Both the position numbers and the translations under genes were made by a program. DNA of 64,000 bases from Euptelea pleiosperma (Eukaryota; Streptophyta; Magnoliopsida; Ranunculales; Eupteleaceae). Shown piece by piece: positions 22,696-34,882 of the stretch; position 1 is the first letter of the stretch, and every line of letters starts with the position of its first letter. Below the pieces are notes generated by a model, which was not told the origin of the DNA, ran no database searches, and saw only the letters and a program-made list of their open reading frames with translations. The stretch is from the NCBI GenBank assembly GCA_035048495.1, contig CM068549.1:18509103-18573102 (forward strand), in the 5' to 3' direction.

Positions 22696-25600
22696 CTAGT
22701 AGTGGCCCGTGCCCACGGCACTCTCCGACAAAGCATTGGCCAAAATCGGGTGCAAGTGGCTTAGATCCCCCATCCATTTGGGATGATAAGATCTCGGCCA
22801 TCCTTTGTAAAGCCGATAAGAAGGGGGGATAAGTGACTTCTCTGTTTTGTTATATAGATGTATAGTGGGTGGCCCGTGCCCTCAGCACTCCCCTACAAAG
22901 CATTTCCCAAAATCAGGTGCGAGTGGTTGAGATCCATAGTCCATTTGGGGAATAAGATCTCGGCCATCATTTGTGAAGCCGACAAGAGGTGTATAAGTGG
23001 GGAGACAATTTCCCTGTTAAATTAATCCAACTGTCTAAATTTTATTTTATATAAGGGTTGATATAGGCCCTTGGATATATGAAGCCTATAAGAGGGGGAG
23101 ACAACCGCTGTGTTTTGTTATATAGACTAGTGAATGCCCCGCCATCGACACTCCTCGACAAAGAATTTGCCAAAATTAGGTGAGTGGCAGAGATCCACCA
23201 CCCATTTGGGGGATTAGATCTCGGCCCTTCTTTGTTGATGCCTATAAGAGGAGGTATAAGTGGGGAGACAACAACTGTGTTTTGTTATATAGAATAGTAA
23301 ATGGCCCGTGCCCACGGCACTCCCCAAAAAATGGGTGCCTTCGGCAGTCAAACAGTATAACATATTGGGGGCATTTTCGTTATTTCCGTTATAACAGATT
23401 GTAACTCACATAGGCAAAAAACGGAAAATAATGGAAAGGAACGGAAAATAATGGTGCTAAAATTAAAATTTTGATTTTTAAATATTCACTAAAATTTATA
23501 ACAGAATATAACTGAAAAATAACATAAATAACATGTTTTTTAACAAATGTTTTTCAAAAAATAACGGTCGTTATTTTCGTTATAATGGGAATATAACAAA
23601 AAAGAATGGTGGTTATTTTCTGAGCGTTAAAACGGTACATATATAACATAACGAGGGAGGTCCATACCCATTATAACAGCCGCTATTTATAGCGTACACC
23701 AAATCTCTTTACTTTTGGACCCCATGAACCCTATTTATGTTCGACACATATTTGGTGGACGTACACCAAATTCAAGTTTATATAGTAAAGTTTCAAATTT
23801 CTCTGAAAATCATAGCATGAGGCGAATAAATGAGTGGGAGTGAGTGGTGATATCCGACCGTCTAACATTAGATGGATGGATTTGATCTCAACCACTCTTT
23901 ATCTTATGAAGTCGGATAAGAGAAGGGATAAGACAACTTCCATGTTTTGTTATATAGATAGTGGGTGGCTCGTGGCCACGGCACTATCTGACAAAGTGTT
24001 AGCCAAAATTGGGTGTGAGTGGTTGAGATCCACCATCAATTTGGAGGATAAGATCTCAGCCACACTTGTTGAAACAGAATAAGATAAGATAAGAGATAAG
24101 ACAATTTCCCTGTTTTGTTATATAGACTAGTTTGCCAAAATCGGGTGTGAGAGGATGAGATCTACTGTCATTTGGGGGATAAGATCTCGGCCATTCTTTG
24201 TTGAAACAGATAAGAGGGGGTATAAGTGGGGAGACAACTTCCCTGTTTTGATATATAGACTAGTAGGTGCCCCGCGCCATCAGCACTCATCGACAAAGAT
24301 TTTGCCAAAATCATATGTGGTTGAGATCCACCGTCCATTTGGGGGAGGATTAGATCTCAGCCCTTCTTTGTTGATGCCTACAAGAGGAGGTATGGGGAGA
24401 CAGCCACTGTGTTTTGTTATATAAAATAGTAAATGGCCCGTGCCCACGGCACTCTCCGACAAAAGCGTTTGCAAAAATTGGGTGCCTTTGGCACTCAAAC
24501 GGTATAACGGACTGGGGCATTACCGTTTTTTCCATTATAATGGTTATAACGAAGTGTAACGCACAGAGGGAGAAATGAAAAATAACAGAAATAACAAAAA
24601 ATAATGGTGTTGAAATTGAAATTTTGAATAAATTGAGGTCAAATGAGGTGGATTGAGTGGCTGAAATCTAACCGTCCACATTAGGTCGATGGATTTGATC
24701 TTAACCACTCTTTATCTAACCATCCACATTAGATGGATGGATAAGATAAGAGAACACAACTGAGTTGTCTTGTTATATGCATGGATGGCGTGTGCTCGCG
24801 GAACTTTCCGACAAAGTGTTTGTCAAAATCGGGTGGGAGTTAATTTCAGCCATCGATGTATAAGATAAGAGGGGGTATAAGAAAACCACAGTCACTTGTT
24901 ATATTGATAGTAGGTGGCCCGTGCCCTCGGCACTCCCCGTCAAAGCATTTGCCAAAATTAGGTGTGCGTGGTTGAGATTCACTGTCCATTTGGGGGATGA
25001 TCTCAGCCCTTCTTTGTTGAAACATATAAGAGGGGGTATAAGTGGGGAGACAACTTCCCTGTTTTGTTATATAGACTAGTGGGTGCCCCGTGCCATCGGC
25101 ACTCCTCGACAAAGAATTTGCCAAAATCAAGTGAGTGGCGGAGATCAACCGTCCATTTGGGGGAGGATTAGATCTTGGCCCTTCTTTGTTGATGCTTATA
25201 AGAGGAGGTATAAGTAGGGAGACAACCAATGTGTTTTGTTATATAGAATAGTTAATGGCCCATGCCCACGGCACTCTCCGACAAAAGCATTTGCAAAAAT
25301 TGGGTGCCTTCGGCACTCAAACGGTATAACGGACTGGGCGTTACCATTTTTTCCTTTATAACAGCTGTTATAACGGATCGTAACGCATAGAGGGAGAAAT
25401 AGGAAAATAACAGAAATAACAAAAAATAATGGTGTTGAAATTAAATTTTGAATAAATTGAGGTCAAATGAGACAGATTGAGTAGCTGAAATCTAACAATC
25501 CACATTAGATCGATGGATTTGATCTCAACCACTCTTTATCTAACTGTCCACATTAGATGGATGGATAAGATAAGTTAAATACAACTGAGTCGTCTTAATA

Positions 25601-25940
25601 TATGCGTGGGTGGCCCGTGCCTGCTGCACTTTCCGACAAAGTGTTTGTCAAAATCGGGTGGGAGTTAATATCAACCATCGATATGAAGCATAGTGGATCT
25701 CAACCACTCATTATTGAAACCATATAAGATAAGAGGGGTATAAGAAAACCACAGTCACTTGTTATATTGATAGTGGGTGGCCCGTGCCCTCGGCACTCCC
25801 CGTCAAAGCATTTGCTAAAATCAGGTGAGTGATTGAGATCCACCGTCCATTTGGGGGATAAGATCTCGGCCCTTCTTTGTTGAAACAGATAAGATGGGGT
25901 ATATAAGTGAGGAGACAACTTCCCTGTTTTGTTATATAGA
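22696..25940 (-). repeat. Head-to-tail array of about 14 mini-Helitron units
   Basis: Read on the minus strand, units begin TCTATATAACAAAACAG and end with hairpin GTGCC-GTG-GGCAC, 9 nt, then CTAG. The array's first unit (22696-22858) sits between A and T, the Helitron target. Exact CTAG|TC junctions with no spacer occur at plus positions 23126/23127, 24126/24127, 24259/24260 and 25075/25076. Degenerate junctions (ATAG for CTAG) occur near 22861, 23294, 23958, 24426, 24907, 25248 and 25770. Most units are about 135-175 bp; three longer ones (from 23294, 24426 and 25248) carry an inserted block rich in CGTTATAACG-type words. A higher-order period of about 820 bp is visible (24260 to 25076, 24426 to 25248). 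No coding. Confidence 0.8.
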
Positions 25941-26753
25941 ATACTCCACCATTCCAATAAAGAGGTGTGATGAGTTGCTCCCAACAATTTTGACTGTGTA
26001 AAAGCCCATTATCATCTGGGGGGGAGGGGGCCTCATATACGAAAGATGTTCGTGCAAGTTGGGCAGGTTCAAGCGTGATAGCTAAAGCCCATCTTTGACT
26101 TGATCTTGCGAGGGCATGAGTAAGACAACAACATTGATCTTGGTCAATATGAAACACATGAATGATTTTTTTCTATTATAATTACCAAATCATCATCTCA
26201 ATCTCCTTATTGGAAAACTCAAACTACGACTCTAATGAACCTCAAAATTCTTTGTTCAATCTCCTTTAACAGATGCTTTTATACCCTAAAAATGATGATT
26301 AGTGGGGAATCAAAAATAAATTACCCAACCAATTTAAAAGGGCATCGACCCCATTTTAAAATTATTAGTGGGCACCACCAATGTTTAAAGGCACCCCATC
26401 CAAAAATAAAAGTACTGCACTTCGTCTTCTTCCTCCTAACCGTCGACTCTTACGCCATCTTTTCCAACACCGTCGATGCCCTGCAACACCGCTCGGCGAC
26501 ATTATACTTACGTTGGCAACACTGTCCAGCAACACTACATCGTCCGGCTGCCATTCCAACGAGTTAAACCTTTTTTTAGTTTGATTTTCAACCGTTCTCT
26601 TAGTAATGAGCTTAAAAGATTAATTTACAACCGTTCTCTTCGAAATGATCCCATTGTTTTTTATTTGTTTTATCATCTGGAAAGCAGAAAATATATATCC
26701 ATTTTATAAAACATCTAGTGTTTGATAAAATGCTTCAAAGAACTTGATAAAAG

Positions 26754-26793
<40 letters not shown>

Positions 26794-26797
26794 GACT
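25941..26797. other. Intergenic DNA, no gene seen
   Basis: A short minus-strand open frame near 25980-26157 does not resemble a family I can name. An (AT)n tract lies at 26755-26791. Confidence 0.35.
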
Positions 26798-27090
26798 AAT
26801 GGACGTGAGGACCACATGTAGATGAGTTCATGGCTAATTTTTGGTGATGATATTCTTCTCAACATGTATATTAACTTCACAAAAAATCAACCCATTCCAA
26901 CATTTGTAGCCTTGTGAAAAGTGGATTGCAAATTTAAAATTTTGGAACATCTATTTCTACCGTTAGATTTAGGTCCATATTTGATAGGGTCAGAAAAATT
27001 AAAAATTACTGATTTTTGTTGAGGATGATCGTCCTCGCCAAAAATCAGCTCTTAACCCATCTACATATGGGCCCCATGTCCATTAGTAAT
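26798..27090. mobile_element. Foldback element related to the second MULE-MITE family
   Basis: The left arm (CTAATGGACGTGAGGACC ... CTAATTTTTGGTGATGAT) and right arm (GAGGATGATCGTCCTCGCC ... CATGTCCATTAG) are approximately inverse and share the AAAAATCAGC and GAGGATGAT words with the elements at 13928, 27999 and 58266. Confidence 0.5.
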
Positions 27091-27495
27091 CTATTAGTAA
27101 GAATAGCATGGGTCATTCTATCCAAGCACCTATTCCAGTACATAGCATGTGAATGTACAAGGGTTGGACCTGGTGAGATGAGTTTTAAACCTAAGAAAAC
27201 CCACTACATAGCATCCAATCGACAGGGTTAGAATTATTTGGAAATTATAGTTGGTTGAACTCTACCAAAATTCGTTAAGAAATGTCAGTGACATCCAACT
27301 GACATCACTTAATTAGCTTCACTTGGATCCAACCAACACTAAAAAAACTCAGGCTTTCTTAATGTCGGTTGGATCCAACCAAACCAAAACCCTTGTTGCA
27401 ACATGCCACCGTCCAAGGATCATCGCTCGTCACTGCCACCGCCACTTGCCGCCACCCTCTGCCACTTGATCGCCATCGGTATTTCTTTGATTTAT

Positions 27496-27497
<2 letters not shown>

Positions 27498-27553
<56 letters not shown>
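27498..27553. repeat. (CT)n microsatellite
   Basis: About 27 CT units. It creates an artificial Leu/Ser-rich open frame (27369-27713) that I do not regard as a gene. Confidence 0.95.
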
Positions 27554-27555
<2 letters not shown>

Positions 27556-27998
27556 TTTCTACTCATCATCTCTCTCTGAGCTCTTCAAACTATTTCTCTA
27601 CCTCATGTATTTTCCCAAATCCACTGTACATATCTGCAATCGGAGTACCAACTAAAACACCCAAGGTCATACCATTTTTAATGGCTGAGCATGAAGCATA
27701 CTACCATAACTAGGACCTGTCATACCACCACACGATGCCAGACCAACTGCAAATGTATGCTCATTCAATTCTATTCCACTTTGTCTCAAAGAGTAGAACT
27801 TAGGGCTGCTACTTAGGCGGGCTCAACCCGAGCCTGACGAGTTGAACCCGACATTAGGGTTGGGTTGGGTTAGCCCTTTTAGAACTTGGGTTGGGCTTGG
27901 GCAGGATTTTTGGTAACCCGGTCAAATTGGGTTGGGTTAGGGTTGAGGCTTGGCCCAACCCAAACCCAACTTACAAACTATATATATATATTAGTTTT

Positions 27999-28361
27999 GG
28001 GTCAAGATCGGGGGACAACATTTTTGACAACAATTTTGGAATCAATAGCTGATTTTTGGTGAGGATGATCTCCTCATCATATAGATCACCCCTACGAAAA
28101 AATCATCTTATTTTGAAATTTCTAACCCCATCAAATGTGGTTTTCAAGTTAACGATAAAAAATAGTCCATAATTCTTCAACTTGTAAACCTGTCTACGAA
28201 TATCATATTGATTCGAAGTTTTGTGAGGGTGATCTCCTCACTGTAGAGACCATCCTTGCCAAAAATCATCTCATTCCAATATTTCTAATTTATAAATTGG
28301 CCGACGCCAATTTTTGTTGTAAAAAATGTTGTATGAAATTGTTGTCCCCCGATCCTGACCC
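27999..28361. mobile_element. MULE-type MITE, second family, with exact 9-bp TSD
   Basis: 363 bp; starts GGGTCAAGATCGGGGGACAA and ends TTGTCCCCCGATCCTGACCC. Flanked by ATTAGTTTT on both sides (27990-27998, 28362-28370). Nested in the hAT element at 27801-29843, so younger than it. Confidence 0.92.
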
Positions 28362-28376
28362 ATTAGTTTTACCGAC

Positions 28377-29340
28377 AAATATCCACACTGAGATTTTGGA
28401 TACCCCGTCATTTGTTCTTATCACCCCCCTTTCTCTTAATTCCCCTCACCAATTTATGAAAATCTCTAATTGCCCCGTGGGCCCATCGAAATCTCTTATC
28501 ACCCCTCCCCCCAAGTGAAACATGAAAGTAATTGTAGGGGTTTTACCCTTTCTCACTTGGTGATCGTGAAAACATAACTTCCTTTGTCGTCGAAGACAAG
28601 CGTGTCTGTGTGTGCGCCTCCTGCATCCCTGTTATCGCCATTAACGTTACGTAAGCCTCGTGCATCTCGGTGGAGAAACGCTTCGACAAGCCGGAGAGTG
28701 GAGGCACCTCTCGTTAAGCAGGTACTTATCGTTGTTCGGACCGAAAAATCCGAACAATGTTTTACTGTTCAGACTGTTAAGTCCGAACAGTGAATGATTG
28801 TCCAGACTTAGTAGTCCGAACAATCAATTCAAAGACTATGAACGAGATTGCACGAGAAAAAAAAATCACAATGTATCATTCCGGTGAAATTACTAGAAAT
28901 TTTTCTTAGAATGGTTTCGGAAATGCAGTTAGAATGATTTTGTCGATTAAAAAAAATTGAATTCAAATACATACATCTATTGATTACTCCATTGATTGCT
29001 TTACTCAAAAGTTCCTAAATGAGAGTTGTAGAAGATGTAAAATATAACCTTAGAATCATTTAAGTATTCTTCCTTTGCTTTTTCAATAGCCTCCCTTGCT
29101 TTGAAATAGTATCCCTTGCTCTCTCCTGTGCTCTAACAGTTTGAATTTTAGAGGGGATGAGTAGAAATAGAAAGGGGTTGATTAGATAAGCAAATGGGGT
29201 AAAGTTGGTATTTTATATATCTTGTGGATGGAAGATAAGAGAAAACACATGAGATATAAAAGTCATTTTAATTATAGTTTAAGTGGTGGGTAAAAAGAGA
29301 AATTGACGGGGTATCCAAAATTCGCCTTATGACAAATGCA
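28377..29340. mobile_element. Inverted-repeat insertion with captured non-repeat interior
   Basis: Left ATTTTGGATACCCCGTCA (about 28393) and right TGACGGGGTATCCAAAAT (about 29303) are perfect inverse words near the ends. GACAAAT occurs on both outer sides, a possible 7-8 bp duplication. The interior around 28560-28830 is GC-richer than its surroundings and contains three consecutive hairpins. Exact ends are uncertain. Confidence 0.55.
28730..28825. other. Three consecutive hairpins sharing one stem sequence
   Basis: 28730-28759: CGTTGTTCGGA / TCCGAACAATG with an 8-nt loop. 28764-28791: ACTGTTCAGAC / GTCCGAACAGT with a 6-nt loop. 28796-28825: GATTGTCCAGACT / AGTCCGAACAATC with a 4-nt loop. 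The stems share TTGTTCGGAC-like sequence with one or two mismatches each. Confidence 0.75.
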
Positions 29341-29851
29341 GCAGCAACCCATGGATGTTTATCCTTAGTAACTACAACCTTTGTGTGATATTATCAAATG
29401 TCTTTGAAACTACATTTTGGCATTTTATGTGATCGGTTGATAGTAAAAATATAGTATTTTTCTCCAACGATTGTTTTTTGTATTTCTTTAGTGACTTTTA
29501 TCATGCACTTGAGTTAATGAACTTTTTCGTTATTATGAAAATATCATGTTTTCTTTCACCAGCTATGGAAATGAAGTTATGCTATTATTTAGTGATTAGC
29601 ACAACGGCTATTGTATTGACCGATAAATTATTTTAATATGAAAAAATTTAACAATATTTTCAACCAATAAAAAAATTAAGAAATTGACCAACCCGACTAA
29701 CCCGACCCCAACCCTACGGGTTGGGGTTAGGGTTGAAAAATCTAGGCCCGACCTTGGGTTGGGTTAGGGTTGACAGCCTTTAAGGTTGGGTTGGGCTAGG
29801 GTTGACCTCCAACCCGACCCAACCTGCCCGAGTTGCAGCCCTAGTAGAACT

Positions 29852-30738
29852 GCCTCAGAGCCTTCCCAATCGGGCTGGATTCTCGGGCCTGACCTTGGGT
29901 TGGCTTCTGGATTAGAACTGAAACAAACATGAACCGGACCACGTACATAATAGGTTATTGGACCTGACTGGCCTGCTGGCCCCTTTTATGGGTTTCATAA
30001 TAGCCCGTTACTATCTGACGTTTGTTATAAATCAGCTGCCAAGTTCTGAAATTGTGCTGGTCATTGACTCCCATCAAATCAACACTCTGTGGAAACGTTC
30101 CAAACAGCCCTAAATCTTATCGGTGCGTTTGGCTGCAAGGATATATGGTAAAGATTTCTCCGAACAAGCGCCTTCAAGTTCTAGTTAGTAGAGAGCAAGT
30201 TTTTTCACTGCACTTATTTCCGCTACAGGTAGAAAAGGTGCTGTTTTGTGGATAGCATATTCCTCATTCCCTATTCCAACACGACTGAGACAATCCTAAC
30301 CTCTTATCCTAAACTGACCTTGCATCCAAACATGCCAATTTATCATCTGTTTTGTAATAATTTAATGGAATCATGGTGGGTGGTGGCTTCTCAGTCCTTC
30401 CTAATCCACGTTTGATAGTTTTGACTTTTGACTTTGTTTATTGGGTGACCAAGATAAAAAAATCTAACTGGCGCACATTAGTTCTGGTCACACAGTTTAA
30501 GAGAAATATGTATCTACAAAGCGGCGCATTTTAAGTCAATTCTCAATGTTATCACTAAAATACGCGTAAGGAGGAAAGAATCTAAAGAAACGTTAGTCGT
30601 CAGCCATTTTAACTACTCGTCCAGCCGAGCTGACGAAGAACAGAGAAAATAAAGGAAGAAGAAAACCAACAGAGAAGAAGACTACTTCCTCTGTAAGTAG
30701 GGAGAGAAAGAAAGAGTAGAGAGAGAAAGTAGAGAAAG
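29852..30738 (+). promoter_or_regulatory. Upstream region and leader of the HPAT gene
   Basis: The last 100 bp or so before the ATG are a GA-rich leader typical of plant 5' UTRs (repeated GAGAGAAAG and GAAGAAG). No clear TATA box was identified. The upstream boundary is the end of the hAT element. Confidence 0.4.
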
Positions 30739-33700
30739 ATGGGGTGTGAGAGCGTCTTCTACACCCTCCTCATAACCTTCTCAGTAGCTCTGATAACATA
30801 CAACATAATTATCTCTGCAAATGCTCCTCTCAAACAGGATTTCCCTGGCCCTGGAAATCCATCATCATCATCTCCTCGTCTCTTCTCGGTAGATCCCATC
30901 ATTAAGATGCCAGTTGATCCATCGAAATCCACGTCAAAAAAGAGGCTTTTCCACACAGCCGTCACGGCGTCGGATTCAGTTTACAACACGTGGCAGTGTA
31001 GGATCATGTACTACTGGTTCAAGAAGTTCAAGAACGGACCGAATTCTGAGATGGGTGGGTTCACCAGGATCTTGCATTCGGGGAAGCCTGATAAGTTCAT
31101 GGATGAGATCCCCACTTTTGTTGCCCAGCCCCTCCCTGCAGGAATGGATCAGGTATTACTCTGTTTCCCTTTTTTTTTTTCAAGTTGTTTCTTTAACTGG
31201 GTTTATGTTATAGATTATGAATTTTGAGGATTTCGGTTCATTTTTTTGGAGGGTACTATAGATTTTGTTTTTCTTAAGAAATTAGGAAATTTTGAGAATT
31301 TGGGTCTTTTTAATGAAATTAGGAATCTTTGAGAAGTTGGGTTCTGGCTCTTCTGGGATTCCTTTTTAATGCATTTTTATTTTGTTGGGTTATCAATTAA
31401 GGAATTTTTTTTTTTTGAATTAGGAATTTTAATTGGTTTAAGTTAGTTCTAGATTATGGGTTATGAAGAGTCTATCATGGTTCTTTTTATTTCATAGTTC
31501 TGTTATGATGTGTTTGATGTTGAGAGTTATGGATTTTGGATGGAAATTTTCAATTTTTATCTTTGTTTCTTTAGGATAAAGGGACTTTTAATGGATTTTC
31601 AGACCTCCTTAATCAAACAGAACATGAAACAAAATTGTTCAGACAAAGTGACCTAAAGAGGCTCTGCTGGAAATTCTGAAAGAATCAGTAACATTTTTTA
31701 GATGGGAAGTGATCGGGTGGCCACTATTTACTCATTTCGATGCCCCCATTCAAGTAATTAAACTTAACCACGATGAGAGGGTAGAAAGGGGTTGAGTGGA
31801 CCTAAACCACTTTCACCATTTGAGATTGAATCTGAGGCCTAAGCCATGCATTCATGAACCTTTTTAATATCATTCTTGAAGACTATGATTCACCCACTTG
31901 AGCTCTTCAGTGCTTCACTTATAAGCTCAATCAGATTACTAGCCAGAGAACTTGAAGAGAAAGGAGATTTCACTTTCAGTTCAATGGGCAAAGAGCAGAG
32001 CAGGAGTGTCTTTTGCATAATTTAATATACTTGATACGCTGGAAATTATCAAATGCTTTTAAGGGATAATCAGTTTAAACAAGGCTTGTAGTCTTTTAGA
32101 ATTGTATGCTTTCTGTATTGATGATTAAGATTGGAAATCTTTTTTCGTTAAAGGCTATCTCATCTTTCAATTTCAGGGGTATATAGTCCTCAACAGACCT
32201 TGGGCATTCGTACAGTGGGTTCAGAAAGCCAACATTAAGGAAGAGTATGAAACATTTGATCCCTTAGTTAATGTGGAAGATGAGTCCTTGTTCATTTTCT
32301 TTATTCAGTTAGATTGTGCCTTAAAACTCATGACATCTATGCTAATTTTGTACTCAGTTATATACTGATGGCGGAACCAGACCATATCATAGTCAAGCCC
32401 ATTCCAAATTTATCGAGAGATGGGCTTGGAGCTGCATTCCCTTTCTTTTATATTGAACCCAAAAAGTATGAGTCCACTCTCCGAAAGTTCTTTCCTGAGG
32501 ATAAGGGACCTATCACCAACATCGACCCCATAGGGAATTCTCCCGTCATTGTCGGGAAGGTGTGTAATTCATCTATGCGGCTCATTACAAGAGGGGAGTT
32601 TCTTTTGAATTTCCGTTGTGTCTTGATTTTTGTGTCGAATGGTTTTAGGCATCTCTAAAGAAGATTGCTCCCTCATGGATGAATATTTCCTTGGCGATGA
32701 AGAAGGATCCCGAAGCAGATAAAGCATTTGGTTGGGTACTTGAGATGTAAGGATTTCACATAACTAAACCCAATACGGTGTTTATCTTACACCATACTCT
32801 TGACCTGTTTTATGTTCTCATTTTCTTTATCGTCAATATGCAGGTATGCTTATGCTGTTGCATCTGCTCTGCATGGTGTGGGTAACATCTTGCATAAGGA
32901 TTTCATGATTCAGGTGTGATGAGATTGTCTTTCAGTTTTTCATTTTCCTTCTAAAACAATAAATGAGGGCGGTCAACTGTGAACCTAAACCAAGTTGACA
33001 ACTTATGTTAGCATTTTCAGCCATCAATTGGTGTTAGGCACCAATTCTGAGATGTGTTTTGAAGTTTCTGAGGATTTGTGTCTTAACACCAAAGGATGTT
33101 GTAAAAGACTGGTATAAGTAACTAATCCTATTTAGGATTGTTTAGGGTTTATGTACATTAAACTTATTGCAGCTTTATATCTCAAGATTGGCAACCTCGA
33201 TATTTTTAGGTTGAATATGCCTGTATAATATGAGTTTCCATTGCTTTAATCTTGCTTGTTTCTTCTTTCTGACTGTTAACTAACCGGCATTTGCCTGGTT
33301 TTGTGAAATATAAGCCTCCGTGGGATACAGAAATCGGCAAGAAGTTCATAATTCATTATACTTATGGATGTGACTATGATATGGAGGTACTCCTTGGTTG
33401 CCGAACTTTCTTATACTGTTTTTTCTAGGTGCAAAGTTCTTAGAAGCCATATTTGAATTAAAGAAAAAAAAAAGTGTTCCACCTCTTCCACTGGATGAAC
33501 TGTTGTGCAACCTATTTTCTGGTATATACAGCGAGTATTCAGCGGATAATGACCACATTGTTATTCTGTGATTTTCAGGGTAGGTTGACATATGGAAAGA
33601 TTGGAGAATGGAGGTTCGACAAAAGATCGTACGATCAAACCCCACCTCCAAAAAACCTTCCGTTGCCTCCGCCTGGTGTCCCAGAAAGTGTGGTATGGTT

Positions 33701-34882
33701 CTAGTAACTTTAATCCTAGCTTTGCTGCATTTGGATGAGACCAAGAATACAACATAGATGAGGAAAGGGTAGTTTCTGTTGTGTAGAGAGCATGCCCTTG
33801 TCAACTTGTTTAATTTTTATGTCTATTTCTATCCTTTTCAGGAATTTTGGCTTTAAGTGGTGTGTATAGTATTATTATGAACTTAAGGCCCAGGCTCGGG
33901 ATAGACTTCCTTCCCTAATTTTGATGTAAACCACTCTGGCAATAATACACTTGGGTATGTCTAAATTTGGTCCAGAATAGCTCTCATGAGCCGAGGAACG
34001 GATGTGACTCTTGGATGCTTGACCATTAGTTTTTTGCTGAATTATTGTGAACAATTTGTGAATGAATTTTTAAATTCTTATTTCTAAAATACGAACCAGC
34101 CGTTCCTTTCAATTTTCAGAAAAAAAAATTGCTAATTTTTTAACATTGCCATACTGATTTATTTGCAAATCATTCATTTATGCTAAAAACATCATTTTAT
34201 AAGAAAAAATGCCAACTTTTTAAAAAAAATTGTGATATTGTTTTATTTTATTTTTTGACTAATTTCTTAATGAATATTTGAATGACAAACCAGAATTATA
34301 CTTGAACTTCTCCTGTACCGTATTTTGACATACAATGGATTGCTAACTATGGGCTTGGCCATAAAAATAGCAATAGGAGGAATCCTAAGATAGCATTGGG
34401 TACCAGTGAACATGGCCCAAAAGCAAGGGGATGGACACTATCTTATGATGGGTTCCTATTAAGACTTTTCTTACACCAAAGTTTGGCCATATGTGATTGT
34501 AAACATCCAATCTATTGCACTCTTTCGAACAGTCAAAATATTGAAAATTGGCTAGAAAAGGTCTTAACGGTAATCTTGACATAAGATATCTAGTGGGACC
34601 CATTCAGCGGTTAAGTTATGCTGTTGACAAATTGTCCGTGGGGTCTAAATAATTGTTACTTTAAATTTCTAATATCATAAACTGTTTAGTGTTTTTTTTT
34701 TTAAATTTTGTAAGCCATTAACTGTTTAGTGTTGACCGTAGGAAGAATGGTGATTTGCAGGGATATGGTTTCTTCTTTTTATTTTTAACTTTTTAAGATT
34801 GCAAGCAATTTAAATCTGGCAGGTGACTCTCGTGAAAATGGTGAACGAGGCGACGGCGAACATTCCTAATTGGGGGTTATAG
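30739..34882 (+). CDS. HPAT: Hydroxyproline O-arabinosyltransferase (HPAT, GT95), 8 exons, 365 aa
   Basis: Adds the first arabinose to hydroxyproline on secreted proteins (extensins, CLE-type peptides) in the Golgi. Exons: 30739-31152, 32177-32244, 32358-32559, 32649-32746, 32844-32913, 33315-33386, 33579-33692, 34823-34882. All junctions are GT-AG and the phases close, giving 365 aa, the usual HPAT length. The N-terminus MGCESVFYTLLITFSVALIT is an uncleaved type II signal anchor (about residues 6-26). Family landmarks in order: YNTWQCRIMYYWFKK, GGFTRILHSGKPD, QGYIVLNRPWAFVQW, DYILMAEPDHIIVKPIPNL, GAAFPFFYIEP, YAVASALHGVGNILHKDFMI, PPWDTEIGKKFIIHYTYGCD, LTYGKIGEWRFDKRSYD and the C-terminal VTLVKMVNEATANIPNWGL. 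No frameshift or stop is present. Introns 1, 5 and 7 are the long ones (1024, 401 and 1130 bp). Which HPAT paralogue it is cannot be told. Confidence 0.95.

Larger units (their letters stand above)
27801..29843. mobile_element. hAT-type foldback element, 2043 bp, exact 8-bp TSD
   Basis: Termini TAGGGCTGC and GCAGCCCTA are inverse. Exact duplication GTAGAACT lies on both sides (27793-27800, 29844-29851). The subterminal arms are GGGTTGGGTTAGGG-type repeats in opposite orientation (about 27820-27975 and 29690-29840). No transposase is visible. The interior is enlarged by at least two nested elements. Confidence 0.88.

Noticed and set aside
22696..25940. CRISPR-like or centromeric satellite array
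   Set aside because: Units are transposon-sized with Helitron ends and target-site context. There are no short uniform repeats with unique spacers, and a plant nuclear context excludes CRISPR.
25762..26157. 131-codon minus frame
   Set aside because: Half of it is Helitron-array sequence. The remainder has no family match I can name and no splice or promoter context.
27369..27713. 114-codon frame with a Leu/Ser run
   Set aside because: The run is the (CT)n microsatellite translated; no homology or gene signals around it.
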